DNA of 64,000 bases from Trichostrongylus colubriformis. Its lineage: Eukaryota > Nematoda > Chromadorea > Rhabditida > Trichostrongylidae. Each line of letters begins with the position of its first letter. The stretch's first letter is position 1. Below are positions 36,125 to 49,338 of this stretch, piece after piece. Location of the stretch: assembly GCA_963978905.1 (NCBI GenBank), contig OZ022260.1, positions 4,577,725-4,641,724 on the forward strand, written 5' to 3'. The notes under the pieces were generated by a model. It saw nothing but the letters and a program-made list of their open reading frames with translations. It had not been told where the DNA came from and did not search any database. The position numbers and the translations under genes are program-made.

Positions 36125-39060
36125 TTCTACTTACTAAGACGACATACATAATCATCGAATTAAACGATTATTTCCGTTTTACAAGCGTACCAGGAGTTTC
36201 TTTTTGTGGTACGCTCTCCAATTCTTACTTCCCAGTGATGCTGCAGCACGTCGTCTGCTGCAAGCGATTTTTTCTCGTGTCTGGGATGGAGAAAAAGAAA
36301 GGCAAAGAAGACTGTTATGAATGCAATGACGAAACGGCTGGGTCGCCCACGAACGGGCTTTGGTGCTCAAAGTGCTTTGGCTGTGGGAACGCTCATATTT
36401 TGAAAGCTTCTTGGCCATGGAATCGGCACTGATCGAGCAGTCGGCTATTCAAATCGTTGGCGGCTCTTCTGCTTAAAAAAAATGTGAAAAGTCTATGGAA
36501 GTGCAAACTTAGAAACCGTGCAATTCAAGTTTCCATTGTGGAAGTGCTTATTGATCGATTCAGTGCCTGTTTCCATGAAATGGTTAGTCGCAAGGGAATA
36601 CATATGTGGAAGGAATCTCCGCTCGTTTCTCAGTATATCGAACCTGGAAGGGCTCCCAATCAATCAATGCATATGGTTCGTAAAGTATCCGAGCAGTCTG
36701 AATAGTCTTTTTTTGCGGGACGACTATGCAGAATGGAGCGTAGAAAATAATGGAAGTTAGAAGAAAATTGCCCATTGAGGGCGTGAAATGAATTTCCTCC
36801 AAGTAGGCACCCATGCGAAGAATTCTCCGCACTCATTTCGCAACATTCGAAACATTCCATTCATGCTCCACCTCTAAATAATTATCTGAATTCTGTCAAT
36901 GCCTACGCTACATACGCATTCAACTGCTTCCACGGTCCTCAGTGAAGGTCCAGTGCGTGGCGCATCTTGGAGGATTTAATCACTGAGCGGTTTATTTCTT
37001 ATTTATCACTGCCATGTCGTGTCTTGTCTTATTGTTTTGAGGTAGACACTTCGGAATAGCCACTTTGGAGTAGAGGACTCTAAGAGCCTCTAAGAGGCGC
37101 CCTTCCTAAGGTGGGTTTAAGACACACCATGAAGCTTTTGGATTTATTTGAATATCTCAGTATCTCCAAATTGGGTATTTTGTAGTTTGGGGGTGGCAGC
37201 ATTGATGTTAATAGGACCTCACACGTTCGGCATGTCAATATTAGCGCGATTGAAAGTGGAGATTGTATGAGGTACAGGTCCTGACATGTCCGTAATGTAG
37301 AGGCTTAGATTCCTGACACGTCAGTCGCTGTTGGGACATGTTGTCATCCCCAAAATATATAGTGCCCTTAGTTTAAGTTGGATGCATGGCGTATCCTGGA
37401 GACTTTTGAAAGCAGGTGCTTGAGGCCTAATTACCCACGGTGCCTAAATTCATATCGCTTCATTGCGCTACATTGCACCAAAAGCCTTTTCTAATCGGTC
37501 GGCATCAGTGTCCAGCAATAGCGTCACTCCGTTCAGCTAGTGACGCTTTCCTCATCCATTCATTTGAAGTAACTCATACTTTGATCGTGTTGCAACTTAA
37601 AATTTGAAAAATGGATATTAGTTGGGAAAAGTCGCATTTTGCGGAAACCGCTCTTGTTAATGGTGTAAGTGACGGCCTTTTAACTCTCGCCATTTGTCTT
37701 TTTTTTTTGCAAGTAGTCATTTATTTGTGGTCAGTCTCATGTTGCCTTCACACTGCAGGAACGGCTTCTCGTCACGGATACTTGGAGACTGGTACTGCCT
37801 AATCTTGACGTCAATCGATATGCGTTTTCTTTTTACTGGTAGAGCTGAGTACGAATGACTGCTAAGCGAGTGTTAGCCCGTGCTTTTGTTCCACCGCTCC
37901 TTCCGTCCGTTCTATCGGACCTGCTGCTGTTTTTATGGATTATCGTTAGGCTGCGAGATGGAGACATTGCCATGACATACGTTTGTGCAGAAAATGGGTT
38001 ACGTTCACAAACGTTGCGAGTGTGATTTGAAAAAAACAGTTGATGTTTGGGTGTTTACTTAGTAACTCGCTCAAAGTTTATAATTTTTTTATTTGGCTCC
38101 ACAAAAGGTTATGGGTTATGGGTTATGTCATTTGAGCACGTTGGTGTGCATACGATTTTCTCGTTTATTTTCTTCTACAATCTCTATGAGTTTTCGGCGT
38201 GATAACTCTTTAACATATGTATTCCTGGCGTTCTTATAATCGACTTTGCCTCAGGAACTTTTGCAGGCTTTCCCTTTTGCTAAAGCTTCGGCATTGGCTG
38301 TCATTCAACGCCTTTTTCGAATACTTGAAGTAATAGCTTTGGATAAGACGAATTTGCTGCACAGGAAAATTCTGCAATTTTTTGCGCTCAGCTTGACGAG
38401 AGCTATGCCTTGTGGCCTGTCGGCTGACAAGGCCACATATGAAAGTAGCATGCACTTTGATGGGGTGGGTGCGACGAGCAACGGGCGAATGTCCCTCCGC
38501 CAGAAAAAAGCCACCACTCATTCAGCACCTCTCCTCAGCTGCTATCGCATTCTCGGTATGATGATGATGATGACGACGTCGACGACGATGGCAGCCCCCA
38601 CGGCTGCAATTCTAAGGATTAGTCGACGGTTTTTTGTCTGATCGTTGTGGCATTCGAAGCCAGCGGCGGAAAATTTCTTGCAAAACCTCACAAGCAATTT
38701 CCTTTTTCCCGGAAGCGCTAACTTCGCTTCATTATCGATCTCGCCTGAGAAATGGAAGTGTTGGCGTAAGGATTGGCGAATCTCCTTTGTGTTGGATTCG
38801 ATGACCCTATTCTTCAATCATTAGGAAAGTCCCAGCAGTCTGATGAGATAACCCAGGGTTACCCAAGTGAAAAAAATGTTGGTAAATGGGGTTAGTGAGA
38901 TTTGTGTGGATGGTTTCACGTCACGAGACAAATTTTGGTAAGTTTCCTTCAAAACCAGATTGCAACATGCTAGGATCATTGTGAATCGAGTTTTTAATCT
39001 ATCCATCATTCCTACGTATATATCGACCATGAGTTTCGTGTGTTTGTTTGTCGTTTGTTT
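36125..39060. other. Intron segment; SINE tails, no gene proven
   Basis: SINE-type tails are visible at about 36900-36990 (GTGCGTGGCGCATCTTGG) and 37384 (TGCATGGCGTATCCTGG). A possible diverged G/C-bounded element lies at 37189-37350. A frame at 36280-36430 has a Cys pattern (C-x2-C-x14-C-x2-C-x2-C) but no splice support. Confidence 0.35.
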
Positions 39061-39139
39061 TTCTGTCTGTCTGTCTGTCTGTCTCTGTCTCTGTCTGTCT
39101 GTCTGTCTGTCTGTCTGCCTGTCTGTCTATCTATCTATA

Positions 39140-39214
<75 letters not shown>

Positions 39215-39266
39215 GCCTGTCTGTCTGTCTGTCTGTCTGTCTGTTTTCTGTTTGTCTTTTTGTCTT

Positions 39267-39324
<58 letters not shown>

Positions 39325-39325
39325 C
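39061..39325. repeat. TCTG microsatellite, about 265 bp
   Basis: Long runs of TCTG units with a few interruptions (TCTC, TATC, TTTT). Several long frames over it on both strands are artefacts of the repeat. Confidence 0.97.
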
Positions 39326-39864
39326 GCCTAATATCTCTTTTTCTCGAATCCACATGCTTGAGATTAATGCCTTCCTCGAGTACACCACTCTGAGCTGAAT
39401 ATCGCAAGATGAGCAGCAAGAGTTAAAGCTTCCTCTTCTCTGACTTTGACACAAAGTGTCTCATTCTCTAATTGAATTATTGTAATTGGATTTTTTTTTC
39501 AAATTATGGCCTGAGATCAGCCACGTGGCATTTAGCGAACAATTCCGTAATTTACCGATTTTTTTCAAAGCACGTCAATCGCACTTCTTTGAAATGCCAC
39601 AGAGGTTCTATGAAATACCTGGGGGTCGTGCAGGTGTCCTAATGGCGTTCGAAATGCCGTCTGCGGCCTTTCGAAACCGTTGATTGCGTTTCCTGGAATT
39701 CCCTTAAGGTTTTCGATAATCTTGACGGTTCATGTGAACTATGCCTCTTACGATTCTTTTCTGGAAGATAACGTGGGAGCGCAAATTTTTTCAGCGTTCA
39801 TGTGCACATTTACCTCGTTCCGAAATATGATATTTCCAGGGAGATTTCCATGGAGATTAATACG

Positions 39865-40390
39865 CTAAGTAACTCGTCCAGTGGGCGTGGCTTCCCAGCG
39901 GTTCTATTATGCCGGTTAATTGTTCCTTGAGTTGGGTGGTTGCTCACGTAGTTTTGGTGGTTGTGGGTGTCCTTCTGTTATGGGGAGATCATTATCTATG
40001 AATATCCAATTAATGCGGTGTTACTACTACTCCTTGTCTTGCGTTAAGTAGGCCGTGTTATCACTTCTGTGCAACAGAAAGAGTTCAGCCCTAAATTGTC
40101 CATTAATCGTTCTTCAAGGTTCAGAACTTTTACAAAGACCTTTTTCATTTCCGGATCTAGTTTTCACAACGCCTTCGCCCTTCAATTCTCATGAATTCTC
40201 GCTGCTGATGAGAGAGCTTTGTTATCTAGTCGGTTTCGCTTCAATGAACTGTGAAAAAATCTGCGAATGAATCAGTTGTGACAGCTTGCATTCTTGAAAA
40301 TAACCTGCAGATTGCTGGGAAATATAGCATTCATCTAGCGAACACCGGGTAACTCGTCCAGTGGGCGTGGATTCCCTCAGTGGCGGTCCG
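39865..40390. repeat. Two direct copies of an AACTCGTCCAGTGGGCGTGG block
   Basis: GTAACTCGTCCAGTGGGCGT GG occurs near 39869 and again near 40349, about 480 bp apart, followed by TTCCC in both. They may be the flanks or direct terminal repeats of a decayed element. Confidence 0.45.
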
Positions 40391-41160
40391 ACGGATCCAT
40401 CGTTTTCTTCAGCTTGATCTGGTGATGTTGCTCCTCTCCCGAGGTACTTTCTCAGCTGCTTGCCTGCTGTCTGCATGAACAATAAGATATAAGAATTTTG
40501 TATTTACACTGTTTCTTCGATTCTCTAGAAATCTTGTGCCGCATTTCTCAACCGTTTCTGGTCACCAGTTCTATCGCGCTTCGAATAACAGAGAGGTGGC
40601 GATATTGACCAGCTCAGGCCACTTTTTTAAGGGCGAAGACGATCTCGGAAATCTAGCTTATTAGGTCTGCGAGACAGATGGGAGGATCAGGGTGCTGAGC
40701 AGTTCGTTGTTGTTTTTGCCACCACACTGCAGCTCCCTTACCAGTTGAATAGGCCGGCAGTTTATTTCGGTTTTTGTCTATCATGAGTTTTTTTCTTTTC
40801 AACCGGCGCCATTCCCTCTTATATTCAGCAGCGGCCGCAGCACTTGACTCGTCCACTGAAAACGCCTCAAGCTTGTACTGCTTACCTCCTAAAATGGTAC
40901 TATTTGGCGAAGTAGATCAGGCGCTGTGGCGACATTGAACCAACGGTTGTGTCCATCACCATCTTGCCCCTTCTTCCATTGTGCTGTCGTTCGTTAGTCG
41001 TTTTTGCCCAGCGACCACTTAGTATCGCGTATTTGATAGCAAATCTCGGAGGAGTCGTAGGCGCCCGGCTGGCCGGCTCAGGCACGAATTGTTGCGATTG
41101 AGGAGCTCTATTCATCTTGATTCAACGCCAAGATATGTTTTTAGCGTGCTACACCAATGA

Positions 41161-41298
41161 GGGGTGGGCAGCTTGTTGAATGATGCACAGTGCATTGTTT
41201 GACAGGATCTAACATGTGCGTACGACTTTTAGACATGTTACGGACACGTTTTGTTAAGGCATATTGCTGTCCAACACTCAACTGGTTGCCCCCCCCCC
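41161..41298. mobile_element. G/C-bounded inverted-repeat element, copy F
   Basis: Starts GGGGTGGGCAGCTTGTTGAA and ends CCAACACTCAACTGGTTGCC with a C10 run. A shorter family member with ACATGTGCGTACGAC and GACATGTTACGGACACG inside. Confidence 0.65.
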
Positions 41299-42444
41299 AC
41301 TCCTCTACTAGCACCTGCTTTTTTTACTGCGTATAGAAAAAAAAGCATTAACGTATCTAATGGTGTTTTTATGAGTTTATCGACTAGTTCCCTTCTTCCG
41401 CTTCCATTTCTCAATGGAGTGAGCTATGAAAGGGTAAAGTCCATTATACTTAACAACCCTCTCATCATCACCACACCTGGCTTTCAAGCCAATTTCTGAG
41501 TAAACCCAGGTCGCAGTTGATTTACTTCTTGACGAACCAGTCAGTTTTACGCTCTTTTACGGAAAAGTCGTAATTTTACGTGGGTGTTCGTATTGGCCAC
41601 GGCACTTCACACAGGTAGTTCTTATGATGTGCGTGGGAACTGGACTGGAACGAATTGTTTCGGACAATCGTCCATCTCTACTTGATTTTCCATATCCATC
41701 ATTGCGATATTGAAGTGTATATTTTTATCATTGTTTTTTACACTAAACGGTGGCTGTTGAGCGTTCAGACCCACCTCCCTTCAATTTGCGGTTACGGTAT
41801 AGCTCATCGTTCTGCAGTCACTTCAGGGAGTAAACTACCTGATGGAAATCATAGCTCTTTTGCAGTAAGGCGGATTCTTGTGGTTATTCCGTTTGGAATG
41901 CCTTCTTTCGTTCAATCCTATTTTTTGGAGTACTGTAACTGCGTACTTGTGCAGATGCATTTGAACGCTTGAAGCTGAGAGAACACTCCAGAAATATTGT
42001 CAGCTTTTTTAATGCTCTTTTTCCGATTCCAAGGGGAGTGATAGCTCATAGGATGTAGGCTTTTTCACGAAGCTGAGAGGTGAAACGGGGAATTGTTGAG
42101 GATTTCATTCGAGTTTTGGTGTTGATTTTGTTAACGAGGAGCGAGCGCACTTCCTACCTGCCTGCCTGCCTGCAGCTACTCTGTAAAGTTTGCAAAACGA
42201 CGGCTCAATAACCCCGTAGGTCAACATCAAAGACCACTTGTCCCCACATCAGCACCAGTTGAACGTGGTTTCTGGAGATAATCACGGTTTCTGCGGAGAG
42301 ATTTACTCACGCGGCAACTTCTCATAGGTACTGTAGGGTCAAGAGGTCATGATTACGGTATACTGGACTGCTACCGTAGTCGGAAGTCATACACCGTTCA
42401 CAGGACTGGCCGAGGTGCTACTGCTATCATTGTTGTTATAGATA

Positions 42445-43343
42445 TTAGGTTGATTCATAATAAATCGGACAAATTGACCAATTTCAATCATTGTCGTACA
42501 ACTTTTTTACGACAACAGGGATTCACTTGAAATATACTCCATCTTTATCGATGACCTTCTGCCACGGTATAGGCAGATCATGGATGCCCTTGCTCCAGAA
42601 GGCCGGAAGCTGGAGCTCGAAGAAGTTGCCGAGTGCCGCCTTGACCTCGTCGCGAGTTTTGAAGTCTTGGCCGTCCAGGTGGCGTTGGCTGTGGGAGAAA
42701 AGGTGGAAATCTGAAGGGGCCAGGTCTGGGGAGTACGGTGGGTATAGAAGTACGGTCCAACTGTACGACAGCAGCTCGGCCTTGGTCGATCTTGCGAAGT
42801 GCGGTCTGTGGAAGTAGACACGTTGTCGTGCTGGAAGTAGACATGTGACCGCCGCCGTAGCGAACTTTGGACATTGGCCTTCGATTCTCGTAATTGACGA
42901 ACGTAGACGTCGGCGGATACTGTGGTACCTTCATCGAGCAGCTCCCAGTACTCTACGCCGTGTACGCTCCACCAACCGCGGTTTTCGTCTTCGATGGAAT
43001 AGTCGCCTGACGCAAACTTCGAATGCTACAACTACAGTGTACTTCTGCCGGGGGCATGCTCCTTGTGAACTTCTATCAGACGTCTGCCGATATCCGCGGG
43101 TTCCCGGCCAGATAGCGATATAAATAGTATGACGTTGCGGACGTGGTCTCTGGACGGCTTGAAATCGTGCGGCATGGTGATGGAATGAAACAACTTTGGA
43201 GTGATTATTTTGCGGTACTTTGAAGAGCTTTTCATACTCATTCCAACGGTACCTCGCGCGTCCATTTTCGTTAATTCGTTACTGAGTTATGATCTCTAGA
43301 AATCATCACTACCATTTGTCCGATTTATTATGAATCAACCTAA
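42445..43343 (-). mobile_element. Mariner-family element, 899 bp, defective
   Basis: A 29-bp perfect terminal inverted repeat starts TTAGGTTGATTCATAATAAA. TA flanks it on both sides (42443-42444, 43344-43345). On the minus strand the C-terminal mariner transposase is readable without interruption for about 70 codons: LLYPPYSPDLAPSDFHLFSH, then a Phe/Leu-rich stretch ending in PAFWSKGIHDLPIPWQKVID and a stop near 42530. The N-terminal half is rearranged or deleted, since intact elements are about 1.3 kb. The perfect ends suggest relatively recent mobility, in trans. Confidence 0.9.
42531..42760 (-). pseudogene. Mariner transposase, C-terminal fragment
   Basis: Contains PPYSPDLAPSDFHLF, the signature around the last catalytic Asp of the DD34D triad, and runs to a natural-looking stop after DKDGVYFK. 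Upstream coding sequence is broken, so no active enzyme is encoded. Confidence 0.85.
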
Positions 43344-46300
43344 TAGAATGGCACCTCCTGCATGAATAAAAGGTACGGTTATTTGCGTTCCATTCCCACA
43401 CCGCTGGGTGCGGGTGAATAAATTTGGCCGTCGTTGCCAGCGTAGGTAGCGGAATGTTTTTTTTGGTTTTGAAGAGCAATGCGTTGCCCTAATAATGTCC
43501 TAGCATAGGGTGTACTCGTCCGCAGCTAGCCACTGCCTTATTCTTTCGGTTGTGATTTCCGCCTGTGGCCACGTTACCCTTTATCCTGAAAGTTCTGACG
43601 GCAGGGTTTAGGCATTGCCCTAAAGGAAAGATTCAAGGCAAGTATCCTTTCAAGCGTCTGCTCAACGATCAAATGGGTGCGGTGAAATTATTGTTCAGTC
43701 GGTCCATGGTTTAGCCTTAGCTGCATGATGTGATCCCACGACCATCACATCTAGGACAGAACCAATCCGGTGTTCACATTACCGGACATCTGTTCCCCAT
43801 TATTTCTCTTTGATGAGCTTTAAACTTGGGTGAAAAAAGGAAAAAAAATCAGCGAATTATATTTCCCTGAACCAATTGGTTCAAGCTGCCAGAGAGCACA
43901 TTGAATGGCTTGCTCAGAAATGGTCTCAAACAGTTCAAACCAGGGCTGATTATTGCACATATCCACGATGTAATCACGTTAAACAGTTCCGATCATTAGC
44001 GATCGATACCGTTCAATTGATATCGATTCTTCTTATCGAGTATACAAATCCATTGGGAATCCCATCGCTTTGTGGGCTCCAGGTTCCATTTGAGTACGTT
44101 TGGCAGAAATGCGAAGGATACGTCCGAGACGATGGGACCTTATCCGTGATGTGCTTAGTGAATTGAATTTCGATCGATATGGGGCGGAGTTTGCTCCAGC
44201 TGGACGGGATTATGCCGAATTCTTGGCTTCTGATAATTTCGATGTCGACGGGATATTTTTTCGGTCAAAAGACCAAGTATGGGTACTGGACTGCTGTGTG
44301 GAGTAAATTTCGATTAATCTAATGAGTGAGTGACTCATACTGCTGAGAGAACCACCGCAGTACCGGGAAAAACTGACATCCGTGTAATCTCAACGAGTTG
44401 CGCTTTCAAGGAATCCCTACTGCGCTCGACCACGCTGTCGTGCTCGATCAACGATCGCGCACGGTGGTTTTTTCTGAGCCAAGCCTGCCCCGCGATCGAC
44501 ACATGGACTGCGAGCTGTTGATGGATCTTTTTTCGTTTTTCAGCGAACGCTTCAATAAGATACAAAAATTGGTGTGACGCTCTGTAGAAATTCGTCAAAT
44601 GCGCTACATTGCCCGTAATCGTACAACCCTGGTCGCATTTAATTCACCGCTGACCTCTATCGGCTTTGTGCTGAAATCTCGTGCTAAAAGGGTTTGAGTA
44701 TGGGGAAGCTCGTACAGCTTCTTTGCAACTTCTTTAGACTCAGCCTTCCGGTACAGCCTATAATAAATTTACAGTGTTGCGGCGTGCGTTTCCGTTGCGT
44801 TACGCTGTGACGCAGCAGCGCGCCTACGTTGCAAGTTAAACTCGTACGAATTTCTTCAAATTCCCGTTGATTTCAAAGAATCTAGTTTCTCATGCTTCTT
44901 TTTTCAACAGCGTAATTGGTGGCTTGACTCTCTCCAAGGGAATTCAGTTCTTCCTAACTCCTTTGTAGCATTAACTACGCCATTTCATCACGTAATTTCC
45001 TATCGATTTTTTATTTTGAGTTCTGATGGGTGACGAGTCCTTAAAAAATTTTTATTGCTATTCTTAAAAAAATTGGATTACTTTGGGTATGCGCCATGCA
45101 ATTGATCTTTGGTTGAAATCACGGGAACAGTTGAATGCGTAATTCTCCCGGGGATCCCTACTCCGGATTTATATAAGCCAGTTTTTTTGCGCTACAAACG
45201 GCTACGCTGGACAAACGATACTTTACGAGATGTATAAAAAGCAAATATTTGCCGGTAGCTGCTGCTGTATTTACATAATATCAATTTCATATGTACGCCA
45301 TTTTCCCTTTGGCCAGCACCTTCCGTCCGGGAATAGCGCGCTTCACAGCGAGAATCGCAAAAAGCCACAGTGGCACTTTCTGGTATGTGTTCCCACACAC
45401 ACACAGTGTGGGTCTTTTGTCGTCTCCTTTTTGATTGACCACACCTCCATTATACATATATATATTTATTACATATGTTATATAATGGAGGAGTCATTGT
45501 CCCAACAGGATTCCTGCCTCCGAAAACTTTTCAGTCACTCCGACCCCGACCGGGCTACGTTCTCTGTCCACGATGCACTTTTTTCGTATTCGCGAGATCG
45601 CTGCCTGTTTGCTTTTTCATTAGCTTCTTGTGTGTGTGTATGTGTGTATGTCTTTTGCCACCCAGTGCGCGTATATCTGTGCGTGTGGGCGCCTATACAC
45701 ACTCACGCCATCAAAAAAAATCATTATTGCTGAAAAAGTGCAACGACGACGCAATGGCAGCTATCATCCCCCCCCCCTCCTCGCTACCCTCTTGTTCACT
45801 AGCGGCAGCTCGTCGAACACTTGTGGTTGGCTTTGAGTGTTCAGCCATTGGACGAGAGGGGTGTGGAGGGGTGGGGGGACGGGGAAGGGTGCTGCTGCTG
45901 CCGGCTGGGGCAGGGAGCTCATCGGTTTTTTTATTGCCCTTTTTCTCGCTCTCGCTCACTTTCACTCTCAGCCACCACCACCAACACCACCAGCACCGTC
46001 CCCGTCCGTCACGCACGATGCACGTTTCTCTCGCGACTCGTCCCATCTATCGTCGGCTCCAATCTTTATTCGATTCTCTTTGCACTTCAATGGCATCCAT
46101 TCATTTCATCGATCCGCCATTGATTTGTTCTTATCATATTCCCATGGATCAATCACGTCCTTTAGAAAGCTCCTTTCGCGTCCTTCGAAAATTTTCCCAC
46201 ATAGTTTCATGCTATTTGGCACTGTTGCGATTATCGATCAGCTCGCTATTTCTCCATCTGAAACGTGGTCTTGCCAGAACGTTTTTATGATAGGGCGGCT

Positions 46301-49110
46301 ATTGCGCGAAGCGAAAAAAATCCTCAAAAAAAACCCCGCGTATCATCGTGAACAAACATTCATTTTTAGAACCTCTCACTGACCGCTACGCATGCCGCTC
46401 GCGTGTTTTGAGCAACTTGCGGCATGGCCTGATTAAGGTATAGGTGTTTTAGTCCAATAATGGGCTGCTTAAACATTCAGGCATCCTTGACCTTTACAGG
46501 GAACTCTCGAGACTTGGCTTTCGGTGGTTTCTCAGGCCACGTGGCCATTTGCTAGTAGCTGTATTAAGCGGCCGTAATATGGCCCCATCCTTGGGACAAT
46601 GGCTGGATGACGCCGAGAAGGTTCGAAGAAAGATCGCTTACGGCATAGTTTCCGAGCAATTTTCACCGGGACTTTTCGATGGCTTCTGCCCTATTGTAGC
46701 AGTGATCAGTTGGTCATTAAAGGTTGTTTATGTAGGCGGCAGACACGTCTTTCCGGCGCTGTGCCACCCCACAGCGCTTCTTTAGTAGTCAGCCATCCCT
46801 GTTCTCTCCTGAACTCTTCTTAGACTCATTTCTTACGGTGACGCATGAACCCTAAAGTTGTGAGCTGCTATTTCCAGCCAAATGTGATCTGTACCGTCCA
46901 GAAGCTCCCCCCCCCCTCCCCCCACTCCCCTCCGACCCCCAATTGCTATGGGCAGTGCGTAAACTGAAGCGTGGGGTTCTTTGATTTTCCCGCACCTATA
47001 ATAAATCTTAGACCTTTCCGTTTAGTAAAGTACAGGAAATAGCGGCTGGGTACCTTTTGTGTCGCAATTTTTGATGCCCGACGGGTGTCCTACCTGGTGT
47101 ACAGCACCGATCTTTTCCTTGACCGAGGTTCCTTACACTGATGGTCTCCTCAAAATGATCGTTCCGAAGACTATTGAGCAGTTTTTATTGCGACTGAACA
47201 GTGGCTAAATTTAGCCCTGATCTGGCCAAGGCTACCCATGCTGGACCATTTGTTCATCTTGGAGCTCTCCAGAAGTTTCACGGATCTATGGGCGACTCTT
47301 GTGGTCTCCTGTAGGGTTACGTGGATAGTGAACGGCCAAAAAAGAGTGCCGCTCTCTCCAGGGGTCGGGTGAAGGCAGCAGCGAAAAAAAAATCGACGGA
47401 GTAGGCCGAGCGATGGTCTGGTTTCGCCGAAACACTTATCTATCATTTTGCTGTGCTCTGTGGATGGACGGCCGTCACAGCACGCGGGGCGAATGGAAGG
47501 AAGGGTTTGATATGGCGGCAGCGCAACGTCGCGACGCGGCATCGCTCGCGACAGCAACATGCACTTGGCACATCTGTCTTCAGCTCGGTCTCTCCGTTTC
47601 CCTCTCCATCATGTTTTGCCGCACTTTATACCTCTCAATGTTTCTCTCTGTGAGCCTTCTCCCCACCGACAGACCCTCCTTGACACTTCTTTCGACTCCA
47701 AGACTGCCACCGCTTTCTTTGCACGGGTTCCGAACCCTTATGTCCCAGTTGGATAGCTTGAAGCTTCAGCTACGGACGTAGTTCATATAATTACAGTTAC
47801 CATGAAATTAGTTATGACTCGTTTCAGACCAGATAATTTCCGTATCAGGACAGTCCACACTTTTAGGACCAGGAAGGCCCTCCAGAACTCAACCGAAATT
47901 TTTGGTCTTGGCTCCCGTTCGTGAACTAATCGGATGCACGGCTTTTTTATGACCACGAGAGCCTACTAAACACCAGTTTGTTGGAGGCTTATGAACACGC
48001 AACTTTCACGTACATAATTACAGGCTCTTTTTCAGATGGGTGACTTGGGCAAGGAGAGTAGTCCAGGTAACCGCGCTGGAACTCGCCTGACCCTGCTGAA
48101 TTGGCACCTCTGCTTATTGTTAGAAGACTCGTTTCTTGCTTTCAATAGAAAATCTCAGATATCGGATAAAATAAGCTCTTCGCTCATTTTTGGGCCGTAT
48201 TGATACGGACTGCACCATATGTAGCTTGGGGGCCGGCACTGGTGGCAAGGAATCGTGGCAGAACCTCGCAGCATCTACTTTTATGCACCATTTTTGGTAT
48301 AAGTCTCCTCCACGTTATAAGTTTTTCTTTGGCTTCTTATAATATCTCCTTAATGTACTGCCGACCCGAAAGTGCTCTTATTGATACAGTACCCTGATTC
48401 CCGTTTGAGGACCTTGAAAGTGATAAAAGTGTTAATCCTTGTCCCTTAATTCCTGCATGCGCCGAGTCTTTTTTCAACAGCGCTTACTTTAAATGGCTCC
48501 TTTCACCACTTTCGTGGTTCCGAGTTTTTTTTTCAGCTTTTTCCTGAGTATGAAAAAAAACTGATTGTTCATTTTGTTTATGTTTAATTGAGCCATAATG
48601 AATTGTACAGCTTTGAGTCATCGAATACCGTAATCGTGCAGCTGCGCATAGTAAGAGACCGAGCAATTTACGACGATCGTTGATAGGGTGGTTGATTGAC
48701 TGAGTAGAGTAGTGAGTGAATGAGTGTGTGTATGTGGTGTGTGTGTGGTGAAATCGACGACTAACGACGATGCACCTTATGTTTTCGCTTTGTGGCACAG
48801 CTCTGTCAGTCAGCCAGCCAGTCGTCCTATCCAGCCAACCACACGGTCGTTCGTCGTCGTCGACAACCAGGCACTTACTCTCAAGCAATAAGTGGAGTTT
48901 TGAGAGCACAAAGGTACGAGCTCCGGTGGTTGTGGGCAAGGGAGCACCCGTCGGGCACGTTAAATTTATGGGTGTTTATTTTTAGAATATGCTTATAAAC
49001 TCGTGAATTATTCATATTTAAATTAGAATTTATCAGCGAAATATTCACGGTGGTTACTATATGTACACCTTACATTACCGTTTCAAGGCGTTTTTCACGT
49101 GGGACTACCC
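43344..49110. other. Intron segment; unassigned frames and a GC-rich island
   Basis: Two overlapping frames at 43876-44166 and 44100-44306 read QAAREHIEWLAQKWSQTV and IRDVLSELNFDRYGAEF. They look more protein-like than their surroundings, but I recognise no family and no clean splice pair. At 45390-45660 there are CA/GT and TATA microsatellites. At 45770-46150 there is a GC-rich, CpG-containing island followed by a CACTTTCACTCTCAG acceptor-like site. A SINE tail lies near 45089 (minus strand). Confidence 0.3.
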
Positions 49111-49338
49111 GGGTGGGGGTCGCTAGGTCGAATTTCCGCGCGACCGCCCGCGGCGGGCGGCGCGGCAAGTACGAGTCGTTTGGAATTCCGTTCAAGGCGC
49201 AATGAGCTGGTGCCATGAATTGCCTTTAAAGGTAGGCGAACTCCCGAAGCCTTCAACTTGACGATTCCCAACGGCTTGTACTGACGACGCAGCGAGTGCG
49301 ACGCCGCAAGCGGAAATTCGACTTATCGACCCCCACCC
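49111..49338. mobile_element. Palindromic MULE-like MITE, copy 2
   Basis: Same family as 11525-11798, with part of the second inner arm deleted. Ends GGGTGGGGGTCGCTAGGTCG and TTATCGACCCCCACCC. The 10-bp target duplication GGGACTACCC is perfect (49101-49110, 49339-49348). Confidence 0.88.

Noticed and set aside
36019..36432. 137-codon frame with a Cys-rich patch (CYEC...CSKCFGC)
   Set aside because: It starts inside a G/C-bounded element, the spacing does not fit a zinc-finger family I can name, and there is no splice support.
37189..37350. Another G/C-bounded element (TTTGGGGGTGGCA ... TGTCATCCCCAAAA)
   Set aside because: Ends are inverted repeats and some inner motifs (ACATGTCCGTAAT, GACACGTCAG) look related, but the ends differ from the family. 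Left unassigned.
38960..39454. Several frames of about 100 codons on both strands made of CLSV or DRQT repeats
   Set aside because: They are translations of the TCTG microsatellite, which is open in all frames because the unit is four bases without stops.
45475..46382. Frames of 271 and 181 codons on the + strand
   Set aside because: They run through CA/GT microsatellite, T-rich and C-rich sequence, overlap each other in different frames and show no domain or splice context. The area may be regulatory instead.
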